The notes beneath the pieces are model-generated. The model was not told the origin of the DNA and did not search any database. It saw only the letters and a program-made list of their open reading frames with translations. A program made the translations under genes and the position numbers. From the NCBI GenBank assembly GCA_947683425.1, contig CANTUQ010000004.1, forward strand, positions 8,966,001 through 9,030,000: a stretch of DNA of 64,000 nt, in the 5' to 3' direction. This document shows, piece by piece, positions 33,567 through 45,350 of the stretch (positions within the stretch are counted from its first letter, which is position 1; the number at the start of each line of letters is the position of its first letter). This DNA is from Excoecaria cochinchinensis. Lineage: Eukaryota > Streptophyta > Magnoliopsida > Malpighiales > Euphorbiaceae.

Positions 33567-35829
33567 TATAAACACCGTGTCCCGAGGTGGTCCAAATCAG
33601 AGATTACTCGATGAAAAAATCGATGCCCGAGTCCGGATGAATGGTTGAGATTTGGAGATTTTGGCCCTCTAGATTCACGAGAAATGTGGTTTTTTTATTC
33701 ATGGCAATGAGAAAAAGAAAATTGGGAGCTTTGGTGTAAAAAAGGGAATTTCCCTCCACCGGCGGCCAGCCCGTCGCTTCCTAGGGAGCCCGTCTCTCAT
33801 TATGAGGGACGGCCCGTTGGTGAGATGAGGGATGGACACGTGCCCTTGCATAGACACCCATCTGTGAGACTCCGATACCCGTCGGTGGAGTCCTATTTCC
33901 TATTGGAAAAGGGATTTAACCGACACCCGTTTATGGCTTAGACGCCCGTCGGTTGAATCCTGTTTCCAATAGGAAATAGGATTTAACCGACGCCCGTCGG
34001 TGGGCTTCCGACGGCCGTCTGTAATTCAAAACCTATAAAAAGCTATTTTTCACCCGTTTTGGGGGTTGGCTCGTTGGACGAGTTTGGCTATTTTCCTACC
34101 TAAAAAAAAAAATTTTCCAGTACTCTTTTGACCAAATAAAATTTCTCTTTTCATTTAATTTGTTTTGGTGAATCAAATTAATTCAAGGGAGCTAAAATCG
34201 ATTAGTTTCAGCTAAATTTGATGCCAACATTCGTCCATTTTCGTGAAAATCAAGGAAACAAAAACCTAAACTTTATTTCTCGGTTTTCACTCATTTTCTC
34301 GTGAAGCGTGCGGGGTTCAGATCCTCAAGAAATCCTTCCAAAAGTTAAAATCCGAGGGTAAATATTCTGGATACATATTTCATTTAGTTTATTTTGATTA
34401 TTTTGCCTTTTTTGGATTTTTGTGTTGAAAAATTATTTTGTTTGAGAAAGTTTGGTTTTTACTATTTTTTTTGAAGAATAGTAGTGACCGACGGGTTATA
34501 AGGCCACCGACGCTCGTCGCTCGTTTGAGCGACGGCGCGTATGTGACGCGTTATTGCCCGCCGGTCATTCTAGGATATGCCTGTCTCTAGGATGAATGAT
34601 GGCATGCAAATCCGTCGGTTGCTCCCAGCGACGCTCGTCTGTCATTCATTAGTGGCTGTCCCTGGGTTCTGTTTGCAATTTTCAAAGACTTTTCCTCATT
34701 ATCTTTCTATTATTTATTTATTTTATTTCTAAATCTTTTCTCTTCTATCTTTTATCAATAGTTTTATTCTTATTATTTCAGTTCTGAATTTTCACCTTTA
34801 TTTTCATTAATATTTCTTAATGTTTTGTTTTTTTTATATATATTAACATTATTGATTATTTTGTGAGATTGTTTTTTATGTCTTTGGGATGATTTGGAGC
34901 TTAAGAGGAGTTTTGTCATGGGACACTCCATTTGGTTTATCTCTTTATCCTTTATTTATTTATTTATTTGCTTATTTAATAATTTATTTATTCATTTATT
35001 TATTGATTATTTTGTGCTCACAACGAATCGTTTTATTCCGCGTTAGATAAAAATAGATAAATATTTTATAGTAAATTAAATTTGGATTTTTACAAACTCA
35101 AGGATCCAACGTCCTATTTTCCATCCAATAAAAAAAACATCACGATAGAAACTAGTTTTTTTTTTATAATAAATGCATGCGAGGACCAAAGCCCTCTAAA
35201 TAATTAAATTCCCCGTTTTTATGTATGCATAGCACTTTTATAAAAGGGAGTTGTATTCCGCTTCTAGTGTTATTATAATCTATTTTATAGCCATTATTGT
35301 TATATATTGTTTTATTTATTACGCTTTTAACGTGAATAAGTGCGCTTTTAATTGAATTGCATCGTGTGGAGAAAGAGCGAATTAATAAATTCAAAACCTA
35401 ATCGTAAAATTAATCAAGGTAGAATATATGAGAAGTCCCGAACTCGGCTCTGGTCTTTGGGCTCAACGAGGTGAGAGGTATCCGATCACTCATTGGAACC
35501 TCCAAAACACCTCTTGTGTCCCACCAAAAGACTCAATTAACAATCCTAAGCTCCATAGGGTTAGAGGGTCATTCCCAATGTTCTATTGGGGTGTTCACCT
35601 CCAAGACCCCTTTGGTTTGCCCAAGATGGATAAAAGCGCCGTCTTAAGCTCACTGAGGCGAGATGAACTTTCCCAATGTTTTGTTGGGTGGCGACTCCAT
35701 GAAACCTCATTGTTGCCCAAAATAGACTCACTTGCAATTCGTTGCAAGATGTCAACGGACCCTCAATTTGCCCGATCGCCCTAAAACGGGCGGTCAGAGG
35801 GGCGGCCGCGGGGTTCGGCGCGCGTCACA
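33567..35829 (+). repeat. 3' LTR of the Tat element
   Basis: Partner of 10447-12701. The start is mutated (TATAAACAC instead of TGTAAGCAC, a G-to-A change in the terminal TG); it ends CGCGTCACA. Promoter words and TATAAAAAG (34034) are kept, so it could still fire outward. TSD 'gtgac' follows. Confidence 0.9.
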
Positions 35830-38800
35830 GTGACATTTTTGCAAATATCTTATAAATGTGTCCATTTGTTTTTCTTTACTTGCTTATAACTTATGTACAT
35901 TAATTACAGTTACGGTTACAGATTTCATTTCATTTCCTACTATATTCTAAACAACTACATTTCTTATTATACACTTGCTTTCTCTATACTATTCTTAATA
36001 TACCGGCTTATTTGAGTACTTAATATTTCCATTTTTATTCTCCTAATTTTACACATAATTTCCATTGACATTGACTGACTACTTTCTATTATTAACTGTC
36101 TTAAATAACTTTTATGATTACTAAGGCTAACAATAATATTATTATAACAGTACTTGCATTACTCATATTGTTAAATTTTAACTTTAGGTCAGTTATCATT
36201 ATTATTCTAGTAGCCTATAGCATTTTATAGCTAGACTTAAATCCTTTCATACCGATAAATATATCACTGACATTCTCATGTGGCCCTTATAATTAATTTA
36301 CTATATTGCTAACATTATATAACTTGGTCCATTATTGATTAACATTATTACTTATATTCTTATGTCCATTTATTATACTATACATTTATATTACCTTTTT
36401 CAGGAACATTATGGTGATACCCACCTAATCCTTAGCAATTTCACTTACCAATATGTCCATGTTATTAACTAGTTTACATAATGAAATTTACACATACAAT
36501 AGTCCAGGAGCATTAGATCTTCATTTTTAACATTAATTTCTATTAACATTATTTACATTAGCATAACATCACACTATTATTATTCTTGTTATTAATAAAC
36601 CATTGATTTCCCCATCAACATTTTATTATTCAATTAACATTCATATTGTCTGTAAATTATATTAAATCCCTTAATTTAGGTTTCTATTACCAATTTACCG
36701 TTTTACCCTTCACTGTCCACTTATTTACGTTAATGCCATTAGTTAACTTATTATTATCCTTATTTCATTATCTAACATGCAATAATATTCTTAATGTCAA
36801 TTAAGTCACTCATTCAGGGACCTATACATATATAGTACACATAAAATTATATATTTGCACTTAGGTCGCTTAACTATGGTATATTTACACTTAGGTCCTT
36901 TAACTATGCCATATTTACACTTAGGTCCTAAACTTTTCCAATAATTTCAATTATATCCTTATCTTTTCCAATAATTCTAATTATGTCCTTATCTTTTTCA
37001 ATAATTCCAATTATGTCCTTACTTTTTCAATAATTCCATATATGTCCGTTCTTTTCACTTATTTATAAAATTACCCTTTTATAATTTACCAAATTACTTT
37101 TTAGTCCTTACTTTTCCACTTTTATACCAAATTACCATTTTATCCCTATATTTTGTCTAAATTACAATGATTACACTTTTTACCTAACTTAAAGCCTTCT
37201 TTTTTTCCTACTAAGTGTAAATTTACCATTTAGTCCCTAAATATGGCAAAATTACATTTTAATTCTTAATCTTTACCAAAATTTCAAAAATGCCATCAGT
37301 TCATTTTTTTACTTTTTAATTATTATTTAACATGCAAATTACATTTTGGTCCTTAAACTACCATTTTCATGCCAAATTACATTCTAGTCCTTAAATAATA
37401 ACTAATTTACCCAATGAGCCATTAAATTACATTTTTTTTTTTTGCTTTTATTAAGCCTTGATTAACCATTTAAGCTTAAATTACCATTTTACCCTTATCC
37501 CTATCTATATTTTTATCCTTATCATATCTTTATCTTAATCATATCCTTATCTTATCTTTTCACTTAATTACATGTATAACCATTTAATTATTCATTTTTC
37601 CATTATTACCCTTATTAACCTTTTTATGGTCAAAATTACCATTATGCCTTTAAAACGTTTTTAGTTATTCCAATTAAGTCCATTCTTTTCACACAAATAT
37701 CATTTTGATAACAAATCAACCATATCAAGCTTACTTTTGCCATTTGCTCCTGTATAAAACTGGCAGACATCTATGATCAAGATAAATGAGACGTGAACCC
37801 CAAAGTCTCACAAATATACCAGAGGGACCCCGAAGGACCACCCCTGTCTTTACTAGAGGGACACCGAAGGACCACCCCTGTATTTAAATACATACAACAG
37901 AAATACAAATCAATACTGTATTAAGACAGAACAATACAGAATAGGACCGTTATTGTCCTATAGTAAGTGAGACGCCATGCTCACACACACGGTCTTATGT
38001 TTCTGTGGCTAGCCATCATATCTTGAACTAGACTTGACTACCAGATTACTACATAGGGCATCAAAATTCCACTTTTCACATTTTTAAGTTACCGGTCATA
38101 CTTTTCATGGAATTTCGTCATTCTATTCCATTCTTTTCCATACAATTCGATCATTATACATTTAATTTCCATCCATCTGTCATCTCATGCCATAAAACTC
38201 ATGAAATCATCATGGTACACATGGATACACATATACATACCATTTGGCCATGATGTCAATTTTTCACCATTAATTCTTTTTAATTCTTTTAACATTTATT
38301 TAGGTGATTTATATGCCAAATATCATAGCCATGCCATTATTTCACATCAAAACATATTAAAATCATATCTTTACATACATTTATCAATTCAGCCAACATG
38401 TTCATAATTCATCATAAATTCTTTTCATCACCTTTATCATTCATTTAGGTAAATTATATGTCAATAAACTTATTTATATCATTAGTTTGCATTAAAACAC
38501 TGTTCAATTCGGCCAAAGCACACATCCTTCATCATGTGAATTTTTATTTCTCTAATTCATCCGATTAGCTAGATTACATATTAATTTATCTAGTTATATC
38601 ATTAAATCACATTAAAACACTTAAAAATCTCATCTTTACCTATATATACCATTCGGCCTACATGTTGTCCATGGTATATGTTTTATTTTTTTTTTCATTT
38701 TAATCATTCAAAATCTCATTTTAAACCTTCCTAAATATGACTATATGGTTCGATTCAATTAAACATGCATATTTCACATACTTTATGTTTAAATATAACT

Positions 38801-39540
38801 AAAAATCATACTTTCAACATCAAAAAAGGATGATATTATATCCACTAACCTTATTTTCTTATTCTTCACATCTTATACATCCTTTCATAGCTATAGCTCC
38901 TTAAAACACCATCACTTTCCTTATGCTCCAATAGTAGCCAAATATAAACATCAATGAAATCATCATAAATTTACTTCCTTTATGCAATATAATTACATAA
39001 ATATACTCTACACATCCTAAAGTACCTATTTGAACCCTTAAACCAATTTAAAAATATCAACTTTACATACCTCAATTTTGATAAATAAACTCTTCCACTT
39101 ATTTTCTCCCATTTTTTCCACTTCAAATGAACTTTAGAGACCATTATCATTGAAAAGAGAGGCTAGATTTTACTTGGGAAGGTTGGATTTGGTGGGAACT
39201 TGAGAGAAGAATGAAGAAAGTTCAAGAAAAGGAAGAAGAATACCATTCGGCCATGGAGAAGGAGGAGAAGGCTGAAGAGAAATCTAGGTTTTTTGATTTT
39301 TCAGCCTTTATATAGGGGTCTTGAGTGGACTTGGGCTTGGTTCAACCAATTGGGCCAACCCAAAAGCCCATTTAGTTTAATAAGCCCATTTTTCAACCCA
39401 AAATTATTTTTTTATTACTTCCCAAGCTCAATTTCTCCCAAAATCAATTTCATAATTCTTAAAATATATAATTTAGCCTCCACATAAAATTTTAGCTCAA
39501 CCGGAGACCGTTTCCCAGTCTGATAACTCAATTTTCTATC

Positions 39541-40363
39541 TAGGGGTGTGCAGAACAGAAAATCGAACAGAACCGAATGAATTTTGGTTTATTTGGTTCG
39601 ATTTTTTTGATTTTTAATTTTTTTTTTATTTTAAACCAAAATTAAACTTCGGTTAGTTTGGTTCGGTTCTTAAAATTAGAAAACCAAAGAAACCAAACCG
39701 ATCGAACTCTATAAACTTCACCCTTTTATATATATATATATATAAACCAAACAACACAGTAGCACGATATATCTAAAACAAAATCAAACAACCAAATATA
39801 GATCTACAAAATCAACCAACCAATATATAGATCCAAATAAAAAATAATACATCCAAAACAAAATCAACCAACCAAATACTCTAATGTAACTGCAAACCTT
39901 CAAGCTTTGGAATTACTCTGATGTAATGGTAAAGCGCCAGGATAAAGAAAAAGCCACCAGAGACAGCGATATCCAGATTGGAGACATCGTTATCCTCGAT
40001 TTGGTAATTAGACAACCCCCAAACACAAGAAAAGCACAAACCTATCGAGATCAAAGCTACACACTAAGCTCTCTATTCCCACCAAAACACTGAATGCTAC
40101 TAGAAACCACTGGAAAAAAATAAAACAAACAACACCCACAAATGTATCTCCTGATCTAACTGATTAAACTCTCCAGCAATTAAATAAGAAGACAAAATCA
40201 AAGGGAGAGACTGGCGGGCAACAGATCTGTTGAGAGGAGAGAGAGAGAGGAGAGAAGGACAGAGAGAGAGAGAAAGAGGGAGAACGGGATGGCAGCAGGG
40301 GAGGGGGCGACGCGACGAGCTCCGATCGACAGAGGAGACGAAGAACCAGAGGAGATAAAGAAG

Positions 40364-40404
<41 letters not shown>

Positions 40405-40592
40405 GAGAGAGAGGGAGTATTGTGCAGATGTGTTTTAAGGTGATTTGGTAAAGGAATCGATTAGACCGAACCGACCAAAATTATTTTGGTCTATTTAGTT
40501 TCGGTCTTAATAATTTCGATTTGTGGTTCGGTTCCAAAAATTATTAAAATTCAATTTTGGACCGAACTGAATAGACCATTTGCACACCCTTA
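39541..40592. mobile_element. Non-autonomous hAT-like DNA transposon, 1052 bp
   Basis: Terminal inverted repeats TAGGGGTGTGCA... and ...TGCACACCCTTA are flanked by an 8-bp TSD with one mismatch (tttctatc 39533-39540, tttctgtc 40593-40600). Subterminal 'ggttcggtt'/'aaccgaacc' words are typical of plant hAT miniature elements. No transposase is visible. The centre holds unrelated-looking sequence and a (GA)n run (40372-40412). It sits in the solo LTR. Confidence 0.85.
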
Positions 40593-41334
40593 TTTCTGTC
40601 TAACCGTAAAATTTATGTTTCATTACCATTTGATTCTCCATAATATTTCAAGCAAGTCCATACTTTCAGATAATTCTTCTGAGGTCCATAACTCCATTTA
40701 GAGTCCGATCAAACGAGTCAAACCAAAGTCAACTGGTCCTACCGGTCCGATTCACTGGTTGAAGCGATTCGGTTAACTTTTCATCCTTAACTTTAATTTT
40801 ACTCTTTATAACTCATTTGACCTTGGTTCCATCTTAATCAGGGTCCATTTTTGGTTTAGTTCAATTAAACCGGTCCGATTAACTAATTTTTTAGTATCAC
40901 CATAAAATTATTTTTTTTACTACCAAAATGCACTACACACTATTTTTTGTCTATCTATGCCTTCTGAAAATTTTTTAGAGGTCATTTATTATTTTTAAGG
41001 TCTTGGTCAAACTTCAGTCAAACCTAGTTACTATTTGAATCGAACTAGAGGCTTTCTTCTATTTGGCCTTTAAGGACCTACTTGACCTCATTTTCACTCC
41101 AAATTATACCTCCAGACTCGGTTTAACCTATACTTTCCAATGTTCTAATAAAATATTTTTCGCTTTCGGGTTCCCAGTAAGTCACCCATCAGGGGCTTCC
41201 CTGACCTAAGAACATTTAACCATTCGTCTCTTTTGTCTTTTTGGGCACAATCACTTATATTTTCACACGCAATTCATATTATAAACTTTACAGAATCCAC
41301 TGGTCACTACTAACCCGGTATTCAGGCCATTACA

Positions 41335-41560
41335 ATATGAGAATAAAAGTAATGAAACGATTAACGAGTGATATGTGTATTCAATGATATGGTTAATAGG
41401 CAATATGAAAATAAAAGTAATGAAATGATTAACAAGTGATATGTGTATTCAATGATATGGTTAATAGGATATATGAGAATAAAAGTAATGAGATGATTAA
41501 CAAGTGATATGTGTATTCAATGGTATGGTTAATAAGTAATATGAGATTAAAAGAATTTAG
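41335..41560 (+). repeat. 68-bp tandem repeat
   Basis: 'atatgagaataaaagtaatg' begins at 41335, 41403, 41471 and, diverged, 41539, an exact 68-bp period. It starts at the solo LTR's TSD, so it belongs to the DNA into which that LTR inserted (continuous with 9813). Confidence 0.85.
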
Positions 41561-41604
41561 TTGAATAATAAGTGAAATGTGATATTGGCAGTATTACTTA
41601 ATGT

Positions 41605-41792
41605 AACAGCCCGTATGTCACCCTAGGAGTAATATGTGTTTAATTGTGTAAATTAGTGAATTTATTAGGTGGAATTCTAATATCTGGATTTATATGTGTG
41701 TTAATTTAGGACTTGATTGTGCATTAATAAAATTTATTAAAGTGACCAAAGTGTAAAAAGGGCTCGATCGGGAAGGAAATGGAAGAGAAAGC
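41605..41792 (+). repeat. LTR-like start and flank of the Copia insertion
   Basis: 'tgtaacagcccg' at 41605 looks like a Gypsy LTR start in plus orientation. The last ~32 bp (41761-41792) match 54207-54239 of the minus-strand Tat LTR with five differences. The junction between the two must therefore lie near 41755. No gene. Confidence 0.4.
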
Positions 41793-43564
41793 TGTTAGTG
41801 TTAGCCCTAGCCCCAATACATTGTAATAAAACACTTTAGCTAATAAATGAGGCATTTGTTTTATCCATTGTATTCCTGTGCATGTCAATTGATAGAACTA
41901 TCCAAGAATGTTGTTTCAGTTTAAGTTATCATGTGTGAGGCACATGGTTGTAAGACCTTGAAACAAATGAGACTTCATTCTAAATATCCCTAGTCAGTCA
42001 TTGTTATGGGAATAACAAATGAATTAAGACTAGTATGCTCTCTCTGATAAATTGAGTTCTGTCTTACGGATCATAAGGACAAGAGTGTCAATCAGAGATC
42101 ATAGATAGATGTTTACAATATGGTATCTGGATTCGATCCATTAATGAGAACACTACATGGTACAAGTCATAAGTGTTTCTCATATGCAAGTTTTGTATCG
42201 GAGTTCTTAGACCTGAAATCTCTATGAAACTCTTTATGAATTACTGTGTACTTTGACATACACCTAACGTGCTCGTAATAGAGTGACAAGTATGGGTATG
42301 CTTGGGTATACATTGATTCATGTCAGAGAGCATGAGAGAAGTGAAGGGATTACCCCTCTCTATAAGAGAGAAAATATCATCGGCCACTTGATCAGTGAAC
42401 TGAGAAGTGTATGGCCATACCGAGATGAAATAATGAGTAACCATTATTTATCTGAGAGTTCAGTGTCACTGGAATATCAAGAAAGGAATTAACTTACATA
42501 TAAGGATGACTAGTTCCATGCCTTATATTAATTCTGATATTTATGGGTAAGGGACTATGCAAAATTGCATTAGGTCACTAAATGCCATTTGCATTTTCAT
42601 TTAATTTGGAATGCTATAAAATCTTGCTAGAGAATATATATAGCCTTTGAATTAATTCATTAATTCATTGCCAACATTAAATGGACCTATAGGATCGCAC
42701 ACAAAGTATTGGGCTTAAAATATTTAAATAATGTATTGGGCATTAATTTGGGCTTTTAATTAAAGTCAAATTAATGTATGTAATGGGTATTAAAATTGCT
42801 ATTGGACCTTGGCCCATGAGAGAGGAGAAATTCGGCCCACATGATTTAATTTCAATTAATTAATTATATGATTAAGTTAATTGAGTATTAAATCCTAATT
42901 TGAATTTTAAATTCAAAAGGGTTTAAACTAATATTTGTTACTTATCTCTAGGAAGTGTTTAAGATTGAATAAACTATCTCAAGGTAGTAAAATTCAGATT
43001 AAAGACTTGCCATAAGATAAGGATAGATATTGGAAAAGGATAAAAACTCTAGGAGAGGTGGTGTAGAGAGAGACCTCTCTCTCTCACTCTCAATTTTTCT
43101 TTTGGCCGATTTTCACAAGGGGTAGTTTTTTCCTCTTGGCCGAATTCAACAAGGAGAAGAATTCTTTCTTGCTTTCTTGTGTGATTAGGCATTAAAAGCA
43201 TCAAATAGAAGTGCAAGAAAAAAAGCTTGTAGCTTCAATCCTTACCCTTTACACAATACTAATTTATTGAGAGCTAACAATCTCGGTTTTAAGCCTAGCT
43301 TACAATTGTGTGTGTGAACATAGAGAGGATTGGCGTAAAGGCTGTTCCTTGGCATTGGTGGTGAAGATCAAAGGTGGACAAACTCATCTTAGTTGCTGGT
43401 CATCATCAAATTCAATTTGGAATTGGCATTTAAAGTTGTAGGTTTTAAAAAAACCCTAAAAGTGCATGTTTCGATTCTTGTCATGGAATTGCTTGGCATG
43501 TATGATCCAATTTCGATGTTTTCCGCTGCGCGATTATCATATTCATATCATGTCATAGCAAGCA
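41793..43564 (+). repeat. Copia 5' LTR
   Basis: Begins TGTTAGTG. It matches the 3' LTR through 'catgtcata' (43557); after that the copies differ: here 'gcaagca', there 'ttccaaca'. The end is taken as the CA one base before the PBS. Short ORFs (e.g. 42283-42492) recur in both LTRs and are not genes. Confidence 0.88.
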
Positions 43565-43565
43565 G

Positions 43566-43577
43566 TGGTATCAGAGC
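43566..43577 (+). other. Copia primer-binding site
   Basis: TGGTATCAGAGC, initiator tRNA-Met type, directly after the 5' LTR. Confidence 0.85.
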
Positions 43578-45350
43578 CTAAACATGCTTATCTTAGTGCT
43601 TTAGATGCATGAAATAATTAATTAAAAATCGTTACTTTTAATACATGCAATGCTGAAATTTTCTGTTTTGAGTTTTTTGCATTGTTTTGGTGTAAAAACG
43701 ATTTTAATTGATTAGATAGGTATTATAATTAATATGACATGTTAATATAATGTCCTAAGATGTTCTAGGAGCTTTTATTGGTCATATTTAATTGATAATA
43801 CCTGATGGTATATGTTAATATAAAAACTAGGTGCTTTTGGCATGTTAATTGTTAGTTTAACAACTAGTTTTGAATATTAAATGTAAAAACGTTTTTGGCA
43901 TGTTTGTAAGTGATTTTAAAGATTAAATATCAGGTCTGGACATTTTTAAAATTTGGTTTTAATTCTGGTCCATGACAATTTAATTGATTAATTTTAATAT
44001 CACTTAAAACAATGACTAGTTTGTGTTTGTTACATGTTTAATCAACATTGTTTGTTTTGATTTGATTAAAATGGTAAAAACACATTTAGATCAGATTGGT
44101 GCAATATATTAAATCATTTTTTATGACCTTATTTGAATTATTAAATGACTCATAAAATTGATTTAAGTATTTGTGCATTTTTGTGGCATCACATAAGAAT
44201 TAAACAACTAGTTTTGTTGTTTGTTTGTTTTTATATGTATGCCGTGTATCATATATATGTTCTTCATGATTTTTTTGTTTTAATTCATGTCGGTACATAT
44301 TATATGTATTTTTAATGTTTATGGGCAGTATGACATAACATTAAAAATGGCAAAATTGGAAATTATACTAGAGTTGATTTATAGCACAAATCTAACTAGT
44401 TTGTGTTTTGGGCTTTTAAGAGAACTTATTCAATAAGAGGATTTAGTCCATTGGGCCTCGGCCTAGGCCCATTATAGGGTCATCTCTTAAAGGTTCAAGT
44501 ACACAATTTCCATTAATGGGCTTGGCTAATTTAATTAAAATTGGACTTTGTTTGATCCATGAATGTTATGTATATTAATTTGCTTGTTTGGTGTGATGAA
44601 TGGATATGCATGGTGCATTCATGGGCCCTGGGTTTTTGAAATTAATTATGGCATGCGAGCCATTATGTATTATTGTAAAAGTTTCATTTATTTCTTAGAA
44701 TAGAATTTACTTGAAGACTTTGTAAGTCAAGATGAAGCCTACCGGAGTAAAGAAGCCTAACTCGAAGATTCTTATGTAATAGTATAGAATCTTAGTTGTA
44801 GGTTTTTGGGCCCATGTTTGTCACGCTTTACTTTATGCAATTATTTAAATATGCATGCTATAAATGGATGACAAAGCATATGCCGTGTAAGCCGTAATAA
44901 AATGAATCCCTAATAATAATAGTAAGTCACAAAGTTGCCTTCCTAATTCGAAACATGTCAAGGCATCGATCATCGATCACGTAGACTGGGAGTCCTAGAT
45001 ACGCTCGATTATCTTTGTGAGGCATGGGTTGTGAATGTAGGTTGGACTTAACATGGAAAGGGATGCTCGGACCTAGGCAACTAATAAATGGGTTTGTGCT
45101 ATAACATCTTGCGATGTTAACCCATTTGATCCAAGAGTCATGTACGAAACATGATTGGAGTTTTTCCTACCTAAGTAACTTAACTTGTTAGGTGTACAAG
45201 CTCAGCTTGACTAATAAGTTGTTGTGAAAAGTGGATCTTGGCCCACATTAAATCACTAACGTGAATTATTTAAAGGGATATTAATTCGGTTTGTGGGATT
45301 ATAAAATAAGACCTCATTTAATCTTGCTAAATTTTATTGTAGATTGAAAA
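43578..45350 (+). other. Copia untranslated leader
   Basis: 1.8 kb of AT-rich sequence without a supported ORF between PBS and gag. It contains recurring 'ttaattgattaat' and 'aacaactagttttg' words but no clear tandem repeat. Confidence 0.6.

Larger units (their letters stand above)
10442..35834 (+). mobile_element. Full-length Tat-lineage Gypsy retrotransposon, 25.4 kb, with nested insertion
   Basis: Bounded by the 5-bp TSD 'gtgac' (10442-10446, 35830-35834). Order: 5' LTR 10447-12701, PBS, leader, gag, protease, G-patch-like region, RT, RNase H, second RNase H, integrase, antisense PMD gene, sense spliced gene, tandem array, PPT, 3' LTR 33567-35829. The dual RNase H, the 'DDGS' protease and extra genes after pol are traits of the Tat/Ogre/Retand group. 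Pol has several stops and frameshifts, so the copy is not autonomous now. Without the 6.9-kb gag-only insertion it is about 18.5 kb. In the first ~125 bp the two LTRs differ at 13 sites, all transitions; other stretches are more alike. Confidence 0.92.
9814..41339 (-). mobile_element. Giant solo LTR (family G1), interrupted by Tat and hAT insertions
   Basis: The LTR body runs from 9819 (tgtaacactc) to 41334 (ggccattaca) and is flanked on both sides by the 5-bp duplication 'atatg' (9814-9818 and 41335-41339). No PBS or PPT adjoins either end, so this is a solo LTR left by LTR-LTR recombination. With the Tat element (10447-35829) and the hAT-like element (39541-40592) removed, about 5 kb remain, very long for an LTR. 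The minus-strand TATA box 'cctatataaa' (39308-39317) and TG...CA ends give the orientation. Contents between 35835 and 39532 are non-coding: degenerate 'ttaggtccttt..' repeats (36840-37040) and a two-fold 'ccgaaggaccacccctgt' repeat (37790-37890). Confidence 0.8.

Noticed and set aside
41605..41792. Left half of the Tekay LTR whose right half begins at 55352
   Set aside because: The 'tgtaac' start fits and 'gtcac' occurs at 41616 and 55352. But the sequence after 41616 does not look like a Tat LTR end, so the TSD match is probably chance; left unassigned.
42283..42492. ORF repeated at 49818-50027
   Set aside because: Identical because it lies in the two Copia LTRs; no protein features.
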